The notes beneath the pieces were generated by a model that searched no databases, was not told where the DNA came from, and saw nothing but the letters and a program-made list of their open reading frames with translations. From Nocardioides sp. Root682 (GTDB taxonomy: Bacteria > Actinomycetota > Actinomycetes > Propionibacteriales > Nocardioidaceae), in contig NZ_LMHJ01000001.1 in assembly GCF_001427795.1 (NCBI RefSeq), positions 1,449,663 to 1,513,662 of the forward strand: a DNA stretch of 64,000 nt, read 5' to 3'. The translations under genes and the position numbers were made by a program. Below, one piece after another: positions 25,148 through 34,518 of the stretch (the stretch's first letter is position 1; each line of letters begins with the position of its first letter).

Positions 25148-27520
25148 ATGCACCGTCAGATCGCCGGAAAGCTCACCGGCCCCATCACCAAATGGATCGT
25201 TGCGGTCGTCGTCATCTTCGCGGCCCTCGCCCTCAGCCCCCTGCAGGCCAAGCTCGTGGACGTCCAGAACAACGAGGCGTCGTCGTGGCTGCCCGCCTCG
25301 GCCGAGTCGACCAAGGTCCTCGAGGAGCTGTCCGACTCCGTCGACCCCAACGACATCCCGACCCTGGTCGTCTACAACCGCAAGGGCGGGCTCACCGACG
25401 CCGACCTCGCGGCGATGGACACCCAGGCCGCGAAGATCGCGGCCGACGTCAAGGGCGTCACCGACGACAACGACGACGGAAAGGCCGACGTCCTCTCACC
25501 GAACGTCGCCCAGCAGCTGAACCTGCCCCAGAAGCTCATGTCCGATGACGGTGAGGTCGCCTACCTCTACCTCGTGCTCAACTTCGGCGACGAGGGCTGG
25601 AACGCCATCCCCGACGCCGCCGACGAGATCCGCGACATCACCAAGACCGACGGTGTCACCGTGCACCTCGCCGGCTTCGGCGGCCAGGCCGCTGACTCCG
25701 CCGAGTCGTTCGAAGGCATCGACACCAACCTGATCTTCCTGACCCTGATCGCCGTCATCATCATCCTGCTGCTCACGTATCGCAGCGCGGTCCTGTGGAT
25801 CCTGCCCGTGCTGTGTGCGGTCATGGCCAACTCCATCGCGACCGGCGTCGTCTACCTCCTCGCGAAGTACGCCGACCTGACCGTCAACGGACAGAGCCAG
25901 GCGATCCTGAGCATCCTGGTGATCGGCGCGGGGACCGACTACGCCCTCCTGCTGGTCGCTCGCTACCGCGAGGAGCTGCGGCGACACGACAACCGCCACG
26001 AAGCCATGTCCTTCGCCCTGCACCGCGCGGCGCCGGCCATCCTGGCGAGCGCGGCCACGGTCTGCATCGGCATGCTCTGCCTGGTCTTCGCGGACCTGAA
26101 CTCCACCGCTGGCCTCGGCCCAGTCGTCGCTGTCGGCATCGCTGCCACCTTCCTGGTGATGGTCACGTTGCTCCCCGCCCTGCTGGTGATCTGCGGCCGC
26201 TGGGTCTTCGGCCCGACGAAGGAGAACCACCGCGGTTGGGTCAAGACGGGCGCCTCGATGCTCGTGGGCGGCATCGCCGCCATCGCGCTCGGCACCCTGC
26301 TGGCCAAGCAGGACGGCGCACTCGAGGTCATCGGCGCCATCCTCACCGGCGTCGGTGGGTTTGCCGCCTTCATCGGCCTGCTCGTCCTCATCCAGGTCGC
26401 GATCGAGCACTGGACCGGCGTGCACAGCCGGCCCGACTTCGGGTCCACCGAGCCGACGAGCTCGGGCCTGTGGGCGCGCGTCGGCAATGCCATCAAGCCG
26501 CGCCCGCGCTCGGTCTGGGTGGTCACCACCGGCCTGCTGCTGATCGCGTGCCTCGGCCTGTTCCGCCTGGACACCGGCGGCCTGTCGACCGAGGACACCT
26601 ACACGAAGGAGTTCGACTCCATCAAGGGCCAGAAGCTGCTCGTGGAGCACGGCCTGCAGGACGCCTCCAACACGATCCAGGTGGTCGCCAACACCGACCA
26701 GATCGACGCGGTCGAGCAGTCGCTGAGCGGCATCGACGGACTCGGCGCACCCCAGACGGCGGTCCCGATCGCCGACGGCCGGTCGTACTTCGAGGCGACC
26801 ATCTCTGCGGACATCTCCTCACAGAAGGCGTTCGACATCGTCGAAGCCAGCCGTGACGCGGTCCATGGCATCAAGGATGCCGATGCGATCGTCGGCGGAG
26901 GCTCCGGTTTCTACCTCGACACCAAGGTGGCCGCGAACCGCGACAACCTGGTGATCATCCCGCTGGTGCTGCTGGTGGTCTTCCTGATCCTGTTGGCACT
27001 GCTGCGGGCAGTGGTCGCTCCGATCATCCTGATCGCCACCGTGGTGCTGTCGTTCGGCGCCGCGGTGGGCATCTCGGCCCTGCTGTTCGAGTACGTCTTC
27101 GGCTTTGCCGGGTCCGATCCGGGATTCCCGTTGTTCGCCTTCGTGTTCCTGGTGGCGCTGGGCATCGACTACAACATCTTCCTGATGACCCGGGTCCGCG
27201 AGGAGACGGCGATCCACGGGACGCGGGCCGGCTCGCTCATCGCGTTGTCGTCCACCGGCGGCGTGATCACCTCAGCCGGACTGGTCCTCGCGGCCACGTT
27301 CCTGATCCTGGGTTCACTGCCCCTGGTGTTCCTTGCCGAGCTCGGCGTGGCCGTGGCACTGGGCGTCCTGCTCGACACGATGATCGTGCGATCCGTCCTG
27401 GTCACCGCCATCAACCTCGACCTGGGCGGCAAGATCTGGTGGCCGAGCAAGCTGGACCGGGGCGATGCACCGGTCCAGCCCCCGGCCGCGGAGCCCGAAA
27501 TGGTGACGGCAGGTCGCTGA
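25148..27520 (+). CDS. MMPL-family RND transporter
   Basis: A 790-residue membrane transporter with the MmpL layout of two halves. Each has one helix, an outer loop domain and a block of five to six helices. The first helix (KWIVAVVVIFAALALSPL) is followed by a periplasmic-side domain to about 205, then helices with GAGTDYALLLVARYREELRR. The second half repeats this, with FVFLVALGIDYNIFLMTRVREE. The conserved GxDY motif is present in both halves (GAGTDY, ALGIDY), giving the proton-relay Asp-Tyr pairs. MMPL proteins export lipids or drugs. ATG starts at 25112 and 25118 are also possible, adding 12 or 10 residues; 25112 has a good GGGAGA site. A strong hairpin follows the gene. Confidence 0.92.
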   Translation: MHRQIAGKLTGPITKWIVAVVVIFAALALSPLQAKLVDVQNNEASSWLPASAESTKVLEELSDSVDPNDIPTLVVYNRKGGLTDADLAAMDTQAAKIAADVKGVTDDNDDGKADVLSPNVAQQLNLPQKLMSDDGEVAYLYLVLNFGDEGWNAIPDAADEIRDITKTDGVTVHLAGFGGQAADSAESFEGIDTNLIFLTLIAVIIILLLTYRSAVLWILPVLCAVMANSIATGVVYLLAKYADLTVNGQSQAILSILVIGAGTDYALLLVARYREELRRHDNRHEAMSFALHRAAPAILASAATVCIGMLCLVFADLNSTAGLGPVVAVGIAATFLVMVTLLPALLVICGRWVFGPTKENHRGWVKTGASMLVGGIAAIALGTLLAKQDGALEVIGAILTGVGGFAAFIGLLVLIQVAIEHWTGVHSRPDFGSTEPTSSGLWARVGNAIKPRPRSVWVVTTGLLLIACLGLFRLDTGGLSTEDTYTKEFDSIKGQKLLVEHGLQDASNTIQVVANTDQIDAVEQSLSGIDGLGAPQTAVPIADGRSYFEATISADISSQKAFDIVEASRDAVHGIKDADAIVGGGSGFYLDTKVAANRDNLVIIPLVLLVVFLILLALLRAVVAPIILIATVVLSFGAAVGISALLFEYVFGFAGSDPGFPLFAFVFLVALGIDYNIFLMTRVREETAIHGTRAGSLIALSSTGGVITSAGLVLAATFLILGSLPLVFLAELGVAVALGVLLDTMIVRSVLVTAINLDLGGKIWWPSKLDRGDAPVQPPAAEPEMVTAGR

Positions 27521-27553
27521 CCGTCGCTCCGACGGATCGAACATCTCCTACGA

Positions 27554-27589
27554 TGCTTCCGCGGGCCGAACGGGCGGCCCGCGGAAGCA
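27554..27589 (+). terminator. Terminator after the MMPL gene
   Basis: Perfect 14-bp arms (27554-27567 and 27576-27589) with an 8-nt loop, 34 bp after the MMPL stop and 14 bp before the next start. It should end the MMPL message or limit read-through into the next gene. Confidence 0.85.
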
Positions 27590-27602
27590 CAGGGAGCACG
27601 AC

Positions 27603-28883
27603 GTGAGCGGCAACGGAACACCGGGCTGGCCCGGACCTCAGGGTCCACCCCCGTCGGGCCCACCCCCGTCAGGTCCCCCTCCCGCGGGACCGCCGCCGCA
27701 CGGACAGCCCCCGTTCGCCCAGCCCCCGTTCGGACAATCCCAGTTCGGGCAGCCGCCGTACGGCCCACCGCCAGGTGGCTTCGGCGGCCCACCTCCGTAC
27801 GGCGGCCCGCCCCGCAAGCGCCGCTGGCCACTCTTCGTCGGCCTCGGTCTCGCCCTGGTCCTGGTGATCGGTGTCGCCATCACCGGGTGGCTCTACTTCT
27901 CCGGCCGCTTCGGCATCGGACCGCTCAGCACTGCAGACAAGGACGCCGTCGCTGCCATCACCGACGGTCTCGATGCGCCGGACTGGGCCGACGAGGACCA
28001 GGTCGAGTGCGCCGTCGATGACCTGATCCACGATTCGCGCTCGGGTGACCTCGAGGAGCGTGGCCTGATCGAGCGGGACACCGGCGGCTGGATCTACACC
28101 GGCGAGTGGAAGGTCGCGGACGCCACGACGTACTTCGAGAACCTCCTGGAGTGCTCCGACGACTGGGCCGACGAGGTCGGGGAGGCCTGGCAGCTCGAGG
28201 ACACCGACTGCCTCGAGGACATCGGCACGAGCACCGTCGGCGCGTTCTTCGCGCGCGACCTGCTCACGCTGTCGGACAAGGACAGCGACGACAGTGCGGA
28301 GAAGGGGCACGCGAAGGCGGTCGAGGAGCTCGACTCCTGCTACGCCGAGGCGCCCGCCGCCCCGACGGCCACCGCGAAGCCGGCGTACCGCGCGGTCTCC
28401 TTCACCTTCGAGGAGCCGGCGGCGGCCAACGGCGAGGTCGTCATCAACACCGGGGGGCCCGGGAGCTGGACGCCACTGAGAGGCCGGTCGGTCTCCGTCG
28501 ACACCGAGGAGGGCGGCAAGCGCGGCTGCGTCGAGGCCCAGGCCGTGGTGACCTACCCCTGGGGCACGACGTCGGAGTCGGAGCAGACGTCGTGCGGCAC
28601 GTCCAAGCCGAAGCGGATCTGGTGGAAGCGGGCGAAGTGCACCAGTTCTCCCGGGTGCTATGCATGGCAGCTGCGCTACGAGGGTTTCAAGGACTTCACC
28701 TCCATCACCGCGCGCTACACGAGTAACGGTGGCAACTGCATGGCGGTGAGTGGCGCGTGTTCCGACACGATCATCACGCAGGCCGGCGGTCGCGGCCGGC
28801 TGGTGACCTGGAGCTTCCCTGCTTCCTACGACGGCGCCTTCGTTGCGCGGATCGGGAAGCTGAAGGCCCGGATCAGAAACTGA
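27603..28883 (+). CDS. Pro-rich single-pass membrane protein with Cys-rich outer domain
   Basis: A 426-residue protein of unknown function. Residues 1-70 are a Gly/Pro/Gln low-complexity tail (repeats such as GPPPSGPPP and QPPFGQ) on the cytoplasmic side, then a basic PPRKRRW and one helix (PLFVGLGLALVLVIGVAIT). The outer part has an alpha-helical region with DQVECAVDDLIHD and LLECSDDW, then a beta-rich C-terminal region with paired Cys (KRGCVEAQAV, QTSCGTSK, AKCTSSPGCYAW, GNCMAVSGACSD). The tail and layout resemble other actinobacterial sensor-like proteins. The GTG start at 27603 follows CAGGGAG. It lies between the MMPL gene and fbiC. Confidence 0.75.
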   Translation: MSGNGTPGWPGPQGPPPSGPPPSGPPPAGPPPHGQPPFAQPPFGQSQFGQPPYGPPPGGFGGPPPYGGPPRKRRWPLFVGLGLALVLVIGVAITGWLYFSGRFGIGPLSTADKDAVAAITDGLDAPDWADEDQVECAVDDLIHDSRSGDLEERGLIERDTGGWIYTGEWKVADATTYFENLLECSDDWADEVGEAWQLEDTDCLEDIGTSTVGAFFARDLLTLSDKDSDDSAEKGHAKAVEELDSCYAEAPAAPTATAKPAYRAVSFTFEEPAAANGEVVINTGGPGSWTPLRGRSVSVDTEEGGKRGCVEAQAVVTYPWGTTSESEQTSCGTSKPKRIWWKRAKCTSSPGCYAWQLRYEGFKDFTSITARYTSNGGNCMAVSGACSDTIITQAGGRGRLVTWSFPASYDGAFVARIGKLKARIRN

Positions 28884-28902
28884 CACCACGACCACGTGTC
28901 GG

Positions 28903-28916
28903 TAGAACCTGTTCTA
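28903..28916. promoter_or_regulatory. KstR-like palindrome before fbiC
   Basis: TAGAACCTGTTCTA at 28903-28916 has perfect TAGAAC/GTTCTA arms and fits the published KstR pattern TnnAACnnGTTnnA. It lies 33 bp before the fbiC ATG, where it would overlap the promoter. KstR is a TetR-family repressor of sterol catabolism in mycolic-acid actinobacteria. The regulator itself is not in the window. Confidence 0.55.
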
Positions 28917-28949
28917 GTTCTGGTCGCCACCCGGTAGCCTTGGCTCGTC

Positions 28950-31493
28950 ATGACTGATCGGCCCACCCCCCAGCAGATCCGCCGCGCGCTTGCCCGCGCC
29001 GAACGCGGAGCAGCACTCGACCTCGACGAGGCGACCGTGCTCCTTGCGGCGACCGGGGACGACCTCGACCGACTCGCTGGCGCGGCCGCCAAGGTGCGCG
29101 ACGCGGGACTGGTCGCAGCGGGCCGTGCAGGCGTGGTGACCTACTCGCCCAAGGTGTTCATCCCGATCACCAAGCTGTGTCGCGACCGGTGCCACTACTG
29201 CACCTTCGTCGAGACCCCGGCCCAGGCCGCGCGCGAGGGCCGGGCGCCGTACCTGTCTCCTGACGAGATCCTCGACATCGCCCGCCAGGGCGCCGAGCTC
29301 GGCTGCCTCGAGGCACTGTTCACCCTGGGCGACCGGCCCGAGGAGCGCTGGCCCGAGGCCCAGGCCTGGCTCGACGAGCAGGGCTACGACTCGACCCTGG
29401 CCTACATCCGGGCGATGGCGATCCGGGTGCTCGAGGAGACCGGGCTGCTGCCCCACCTCAACCCCGGCGTGATGTCGTGGGAGGACCTCAACCGCCTCAA
29501 GCCGGTCTCCCCCTCGATGGGGATGATGCTCGAGACCACCTCGCGCCGCCTGTTCGAGACCAGGGGCGAGGCCCACTACGGGTCCCCCGACAAGGACCCC
29601 GAGGTCCGGCTGCGCGTCCTGGAGGACGCCGGTCGCCACGGCATCCCGTTCACCACCGGCCTGCTGGTGGGCATCGGGGAGACCCTGACCGAGCGGGCCG
29701 AGACGATCTTCGCGCTGCGCGCCACGATGCGCGCGTACGGCGCCGTACAGGAAGTGATCGTCCAGAACTTCCGCGCCAAGCCCGACACCGCGATGCGGCA
29801 CGTCGACGACCTCGACCTGGTGGAGTACCGCGCTGCGATCGCTGTCACCCGCCTCGTTCTCGGACCGAAGGCGCGCATCCAGGCGCCGCCGAACCTGGTG
29901 GACCTCACCGAGTGCCGGGCTCTCCTCGATGCCGGTGTCGACGACTGGGGCGGCGTCTCGCCGCTGACCCCGGACCACGTGAACCCCGAACGCCCGTGGC
30001 CCTCGCTGGAGCGGCTGCGTTCGATCACCGCGACCTGCGGTTTCGAGCTCAAGGCCCGCCTCACCATCCACCCCGAGTACGTCGTCGGTGCGCTCCAGGA
30101 CGGCCAGGCCTGGCTCGACCCCCGCGTCGCCGGCCACGTCGCCGCACTGGCCGGACCCGACGGCCTCGCCATCCCCGGCATCAAGCCGACCGGCCTGCCC
30201 TGGCAGGAGCCCGACGGAGGCTTCGAGTCCGCGGGTCGTACGGATCTGCACTCGGCGGTCGACACCGAGGGCCGTACCGATGACCGGCGCAGCGACTTCG
30301 GCTCGGTCTACGGCGACTGGGAGTCCGTCGGCGCGGCAGCAGCCACCACCGGACTCATCGACGGCGCGCCCGCGGTCCTGCACTCCGAGGGTCGCGAGGC
30401 AATGACCGCCGCGGAGGCTGACCCGGGCAACCTCTCCGACGAGCACGCCCTGACCCTGATGACCGCCGAGGGCGACCTGCTCCGTCAGGTCATCGCACTG
30501 GCCGATCACCTGCGCAGGGAGACCGTCGGCGACGAGGTCACCTACGTCGTCAACCGGAACATCAACTTCACCAACATCTGTTACGTCGGCTGCCGCTTCT
30601 GCGCGTTCGCCCAGCGCAAGACCGACGCCGACGCCTACTCCCTGTCCTACGACGAGGTCGCCGACCGCGCCCAGGAAGCGTGGGAGCTCGGCGCGACCGA
30701 GGTCTGCATGCAGGGCGGGATCGACCCCGAACTGCCCGCCACCGCCTACTTCGACATCGCCGCAGCCGTGAAGAAGCGGGTGCCCGAGATGCACGTGCAC
30801 GCCTTCAGCCCGATGGAGGTCGTCAACGGCACCGCCCGCACCGGCCTGTCGATCGAGGACTTCCTGATCAAGGCCCGCGAGTCCGGCCTCGGCTCCCTGC
30901 CCGGCACCGCCGCCGAGATCCTCGACGACGAGGTCCGTTGGGTGCTCACCAAGGGCAAGCTCCCCACCCGCACCTGGGTCGAGATCGTCTCCACCGCGCA
31001 CCGTCTCGGCATCCCCACGACCTCGACGATGATGTACGGCCACGTCGACAACCCGCGGCACTGGGTCGGCCACCTCAATGTCCTCAAGTCCATCCAGGAC
31101 AAGGCCTTCGAGGCCGGCGGCACCGGGTTCACCGAGTTCGTGCCGCTGCCCTTCGTGCACACCTCCGCACCGATCTACCTCGCCGGCGTCGCCCGCCCCG
31201 GCCCGACCCTGCGCGACAACCTTGCCGTCCACGCGATGGCCCGGATCCTGCTCCACGGCCGGATCCGCAACATCCAGACGTCCTGGGTCAAGCTCGGCGT
31301 CGACGGCACCCGCGCCATGCTCAACGCCGGCGCCAACGACCTCGGCGGCACCCTCATGGAGGAGACCATCTCCCGGATGGCCGGCTCCGAACACGGTTCG
31401 GCCAAGACCGTCGCTGAGCTCATCGAGATCGGCGCCGGCATCGACCGCCCGGTCCGCGAGCGCACCACGCTGTACGGCACACCGAACCGCTGA
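28950..31493 (+). CDS. fbiC: FO synthase FbiC (CofG-CofH fusion)
   Basis: An 847-residue bifunctional radical-SAM enzyme making the deazaflavin FO, precursor of F420, from tyrosine and 5-amino-6-ribitylaminouracil. The CofG half has the cluster motif CRDRCHYC (C77, C81, C84). The CofH half has CYVGCRFC (C544, C548, C551), with [13 protein letters not shown] and [17 protein letters not shown] contexts. Length agrees with fused actinobacterial FbiC of about 840-860 residues. The ATG at 28950 gives the expected N-terminus before the first domain. A KstR-like box lies just upstream. It is the only F420 biosynthesis gene in the window and sits near npdG and an F420-dependent oxidoreductase. Confidence 0.96.
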   Translation: MTDRPTPQQIRRALARAERGAALDLDEATVLLAATGDDLDRLAGAAAKVRDAGLVAAGRAGVVTYSPKVFIPITKLCRDRCHYCTFVETPAQAAREGRAPYLSPDEILDIARQGAELGCLEALFTLGDRPEERWPEAQAWLDEQGYDSTLAYIRAMAIRVLEETGLLPHLNPGVMSWEDLNRLKPVSPSMGMMLETTSRRLFETRGEAHYGSPDKDPEVRLRVLEDAGRHGIPFTTGLLVGIGETLTERAETIFALRATMRAYGAVQEVIVQNFRAKPDTAMRHVDDLDLVEYRAAIAVTRLVLGPKARIQAPPNLVDLTECRALLDAGVDDWGGVSPLTPDHVNPERPWPSLERLRSITATCGFELKARLTIHPEYVVGALQDGQAWLDPRVAGHVAALAGPDGLAIPGIKPTGLPWQEPDGGFESAGRTDLHSAVDTEGRTDDRRSDFGSVYGDWESVGAAAATTGLIDGAPAVLHSEGREAMTAAEADPGNLSDEHALTLMTAEGDLLRQVIALADHLRRETVGDEVTYVVNRNINFTNICYVGCRFCAFAQRKTDADAYSLSYDEVADRAQEAWELGATEVCMQGGIDPELPATAYFDIAAAVKKRVPEMHVHAFSPMEVVNGTARTGLSIEDFLIKARESGLGSLPGTAAEILDDEVRWVLTKGKLPTRTWVEIVSTAHRLGIPTTSTMMYGHVDNPRHWVGHLNVLKSIQDKAFEAGGTGFTEFVPLPFVHTSAPIYLAGVARPGPTLRDNLAVHAMARILLHGRIRNIQTSWVKLGVDGTRAMLNAGANDLGGTLMEETISRMAGSEHGSAKTVAELIEIGAGIDRPVRERTTLYGTPNR

Positions 31494-31617
31494 GCGAGCA
31501 CACCCTCGGTCGGAGATCGACAGGCCGTGCTGCGTTCGGAGATCAGTTCAGGGTGAGCAGTTTGGGGCGCACGACCACGCGGTAGAGGGTTCCCACCGTT
31601 CTCAGGAGGGAAGTCCC

Positions 31618-32277
31618 ATGGTCCATCGCATCACCCGAGTGCTGGCACTCGCGGTCATCACAGCAGGGGTGCTGGTCAGCGCCCCGTTCACCAGCCCACC
31701 AGCCCACGCCGACGGCTGGGGCGACGCCTGCAACCCGAACACCTACGGCGGCGCGAGGTACCGCATCGTCACGGCCACCAAGGCACCGGCGATCACGCAC
31801 CTGTCCACCTACGCCATCGGGCCCGGCGTCAGCCGGACGATCACGAAGGCAGTGTCGAAGCAGCTCGTCATCTCGGCGGCCGTCACCTACGACAGCAAGG
31901 TGAACGTGGAAGCCAGCCTGCCCGCGAAGATCCTGGTCAAGGCAGGAGCCGAGGTGCACCTCACCCTCCAGGCCAGCGGCAACCACACCTCGACGTCGAA
32001 CTCGTCGGTGACGGAGACGGTGTCGAACAGCACCACCCGCAACGTGCAGTACGTCTTCTACAAGGGAGTGACCAAGGCCAGCGGCAGCTTCCAGAAGCGG
32101 ACCTGCTCCTACTACTACTTCCCCGGCAAGAACTACGGGTACTACCGGATCCGCGTCAAGGACGGCAAGTGGCGCTCCTACGCCATCCCCGGTTCGGGGG
32201 CCGTGCGCTGTGGGGCCGGCACCACCGGGCTGGGCACCCTGGCAAGGTCGGCCCTCCGCCTCGGGTGCCCTGCCTGA
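31618..32277 (+). CDS. Secreted protein with Ser/Thr-rich beta pattern, unknown function
   Basis: A 219-residue exported protein. The signal peptide (RITRVLALAVITAGVLVSA) ends near PAHA-DGWG, giving a mature protein of about 188 residues. The middle (about 65-150) alternates polar and hydrophobic residues with many Ser/Thr/Val, such as TITKAVSKQLVISAAVTY, EVHLTLQASGNHTSTSN and VTETVSNSTTRNVQYVFY. This resembles the insertion strands of aerolysin/MTX-type pore-formers, though this is only a visual likeness. Cys pairs are few (DACNP, RTCSYYY, VRCGAG, LGCPA). The ATG at 31618 follows CAGGAGGG. It stands alone before a terminator. Confidence 0.75.
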   Translation: MVHRITRVLALAVITAGVLVSAPFTSPPAHADGWGDACNPNTYGGARYRIVTATKAPAITHLSTYAIGPGVSRTITKAVSKQLVISAAVTYDSKVNVEASLPAKILVKAGAEVHLTLQASGNHTSTSNSSVTETVSNSTTRNVQYVFYKGVTKASGSFQKRTCSYYYFPGKNYGYYRIRVKDGKWRSYAIPGSGAVRCGAGTTGLGTLARSALRLGCPA

Positions 32278-32298
32278 GGATTCCGCACGCCGCGAAGC

Positions 32299-32327
32299 CG
32301 CCCGCCCGACGCACCGTCGGGCGGGCG
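32299..32327 (+). terminator. Terminator after the secreted-protein gene
   Basis: CGCCCGCCCGAC (32299-32310) and GTCGGGCGGGCG (32316-32327) form a perfect 12-bp stem with a 5-nt loop, 22 bp after the stop at 32277. Confidence 0.88.
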
Positions 32328-32406
32328 TCGTCGTCCTGCGGCAACCCCGGGCCGTCGTACCGAAAGGAAAATCCGGCCGCACCACTAGACGTGACCTCCG
32401 TCACTG

Positions 32407-32431
32407 CATATGTTGTTCCGAACAACATATG
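32407..32431. promoter_or_regulatory. Perfect 25-bp palindrome before xylF
   Basis: Arms 32407-32418 (CATATGTTGTTC) and 32420-32431 are reverse complements around a central C. It lies 64 bp before the xylF GTG. The AT-rich GTTGTTC...GAACAAC core suits a ROK-type operator. The likely repressor is the ROK gene at the end of this operon. Confidence 0.78.
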
Positions 32432-32495
32432 TACCTGGCAGCAGGGCGCCGACCGACGACGCCACCGCTGCCGGAATCGCTAGGAGGCGGTTGAT

Positions 32496-33596
32496 GTGAA
32501 GCGCACGCACTTCGCGGTGGTGGCTGCGGGCCTTGGGCTCGCCCTCTCGCTCTCAGCCTGTGGTTCGGACGACGGGGACAAGACGTCCGACGACAAGGAC
32601 GGCGCCGTCCAGGGCAAGATCGGCGTCATCCTTCCCGACACCGAGTCCTCGGTCCGTTGGGAGAGCGCTGACCGACCCGCCCTCGAGGCGGCGTTCAAGA
32701 AGGCTGGCATCGACTACGCCATCCAGAACACCGAGGGCAGCGCGGAGAAGATGACGCAGCTCGCCGAGAGCATGATCGGCGACGGCGTGACCGTGCTCGC
32801 GATCGTGAACCTCGACTCGGCCTCGGGTGCCGCGATCGAGGAGAAGGCCAAGGCCTCGGGCGTCCTCACCCTCGACTACGACCGGCTCACCCTCGGCGGC
32901 TCGGCGGAGGCCTACATCTCCTACGACAACAACAAGGTGGGCGAGCTGCAGGCCCAGGGCCTGGCCGACTGCCTGGGCGACAAGGACGCCAACATCGTCT
33001 ACCTCAACGGTTCCCCGACGGACAACAACGCGACCCTGTTCGCCGCGGGTGCCCACAAGGTCCTCGACACCATGACCAACTACAAGGTCGTCGGCGAGCA
33101 GGCTGTCCCCGACTGGGACAACGAAGAGGCCGCCCGCATCTTCCAGCAGCTGTACACCGCGGCCGACGGCAAGGTGGACGGCGTCCTCGCCGCCAACGAC
33201 GGCCTCGGTGGCGCGGCGATCGGCGTCCTCGAAGGTGCCGGACAGGCCGGCAAGGTCCCGGTCACGGGCCAGGACGCGACGGCCGAGGGCCTGCAGAACA
33301 TCCTCGCCGGCACCCAGTGCATGACGGTCTTCAAGTCCTCGGTCGGTGAGGCCAACGCACTGGCCGACGCGGCGATCGCGCTGGCGAAGGGCGACAAGCC
33401 CGCCACCACCGACACGGTGAAGGACGACGAGGGTGGCCGCGACGTTCCTTCGGTCATCCTGGACCCGGTCGCGATCACCAAGGACAACATCGCCGTGGAG
33501 ATCAAGAACGTCTTCGCCGACGGCAGCATGACGTACGACGACGTGTGCACGGGCAAGTTCGAGAAGCTCTGCACCGACGCCGGCATCACGAAGTGA
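32496..33596 (+). CDS. xylF: Xylose ABC transporter substrate-binding lipoprotein
   Basis: A 366-residue periplasmic-binding-type lipoprotein. The signal ends in the lipobox LSLSACGSD (Cys near 22). The mature protein has the XylF-like sugar-binding sequence: KIGVILPDTESSVRWESADR, LTLDYDRLTLGGSAEAYISYD, NNKVGELQAQGL, GSPTDNNATLFAAGAHKVLD and GQDATAEGLQNILAGTQCMTV. This matches E. coli XylF closely in order. It binds D-xylose outside the membrane and feeds XylG/XylH. The GTG start at 32496 has AGGAGG eight to nine bases upstream. The operon begins here, after the palindrome at 32407-32431, and a hairpin follows. Confidence 0.93.
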   Translation: MKRTHFAVVAAGLGLALSLSACGSDDGDKTSDDKDGAVQGKIGVILPDTESSVRWESADRPALEAAFKKAGIDYAIQNTEGSAEKMTQLAESMIGDGVTVLAIVNLDSASGAAIEEKAKASGVLTLDYDRLTLGGSAEAYISYDNNKVGELQAQGLADCLGDKDANIVYLNGSPTDNNATLFAAGAHKVLDTMTNYKVVGEQAVPDWDNEEAARIFQQLYTAADGKVDGVLAANDGLGGAAIGVLEGAGQAGKVPVTGQDATAEGLQNILAGTQCMTVFKSSVGEANALADAAIALAKGDKPATTDTVKDDEGGRDVPSVILDPVAITKDNIAVEIKNVFADGSMTYDDVCTGKFEKLCTDAGITK

Positions 33597-33619
33597 GCCG
33601 TACGGCGGCGTGACACCGC

Positions 33620-33648
33620 GCTCCGGCCGGTCCCGAACCGGCCGGAGC
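33620..33648 (+). terminator. Hairpin between xylF and xylG
   Basis: GCTCCGGCCGGT (33620-33631) and ACCGGCCGGAGC (33637-33648) pair perfectly over 12 bp with a 5-nt loop. It lies in the 119-bp gap inside the operon. It may give partial termination, so xylF would be made in excess over the transporter parts. Confidence 0.8.
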
Positions 33649-33673
33649 GTGGGACGCCGCTCGTGTCACGATC

Positions 33674-33690
33674 GTTGTTCCATCCAACAA
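33674..33690. promoter_or_regulatory. Half-palindrome before xylG sharing the xylF operator core
   Basis: GTTGTTCC (33674-33681) is identical to the left half-core of the xylF palindrome. It is followed by AACAA (33686-33690) with a shifted spacing, so the symmetry is broken. It could be a weak secondary operator. Confidence 0.35.
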
Positions 33691-33715
33691 ATTCCCCTTC
33701 ACCCGGAGGCGTCCG

Positions 33716-34504
33716 ATGACATCCGAGGCTGCCGCTTCACCGCTCCTCGAGCTGCGCAAGGTCAACAAGAGCTTCGGCGTGGTGCACGTGCTCCACGACG
33801 TGGACTTCGCCATCTACCCCGGTCAGGTCACCGCACTGGTCGGTGACAACGGAGCCGGCAAGTCCACGCTGGTCAAGACCATCGCCGGCATCTACGGCCG
33901 CGACAACGGCGAGTACCTCGTCGACGGCGCGCCCGTGACGGTGCACGGACCCCGCGACGTGTCCGCCCTCGGCGTCGAGGTCGTCTACCAGGACCTCGCC
34001 CTGTGCGACAACCTCGACATCGTCGAGAACATGTTCCTCGGTCGCGAGCTCAGCACGTTCGGCCTGCTGGACGACGCCGCGATGGAGGCGAAGGCCCGCG
34101 AGACGCTCGCCTCCCTCTCCGTGCGCACGGTCAAGTCGGTCCGTCAGAGCGTCGCCAGCCTGTCCGGTGGCCAGCGCCAGACGGTGGCGATCGCCAAGGC
34201 GGTCCTGTGGAACTCGCGGATCGTGCTGCTCGACGAGCCGACCGCCGCCCTCGGCGTGGCCCAGACCCGCCAGGTCCTGGACCTCGTCCGCCGCCTCGCT
34301 GACCGCGGGCTCGGCGTCGTCCTGATCTCGCACAACATGAACGACGTCTTCGAGGTCGCCGACCGGATCACCGCCCTCTACCTGGGCCGCGTCGCCGCCG
34401 ACGTGCCCACGACCGAGGTGACGCACAACCAGGTCGTCGAGCTGATCACGGCCGGCCGGTCCGGGGACCTCGGCATCCGCGACGTCGCCTCCGCGACCAT
34501 CTGA
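33716..34504 (+). CDS. xylG: Xylose ABC transporter ATP-binding protein, single domain
   Basis: A 262-residue ABC ATPase with one nucleotide-binding domain: Walker A GDNGAGKST, Q-loop region EVVYQDLALCDNLD, signature LSGGQRQTVAIAKAVL, Walker B RIVLLDEPTAALG and the H-loop LISHNM. E. coli XylG has two such domains in about 510 residues; this form resembles the one-domain type (FrcA-like), so the transporter should use a homodimer. The ATG at 33716 has a GGAGGCG site upstream. It lies between xylF and xylH. Confidence 0.9.
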   Translation: MTSEAAASPLLELRKVNKSFGVVHVLHDVDFAIYPGQVTALVGDNGAGKSTLVKTIAGIYGRDNGEYLVDGAPVTVHGPRDVSALGVEVVYQDLALCDNLDIVENMFLGRELSTFGLLDDAAMEAKARETLASLSVRTVKSVRQSVASLSGGQRQTVAIAKAVLWNSRIVLLDEPTAALGVAQTRQVLDLVRRLADRGLGVVLISHNMNDVFEVADRITALYLGRVAADVPTTEVTHNQVVELITAGRSGDLGIRDVASATI

Positions 34505-34518
34505 GGAAGAGACAAGAG

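Noticed and set aside
27622..27790. Tandem repeat element in the Pro-rich protein gene
   Set aside because: The DNA repeats simply encode the Gly/Pro tail of the protein and vary too much to be a separate element.
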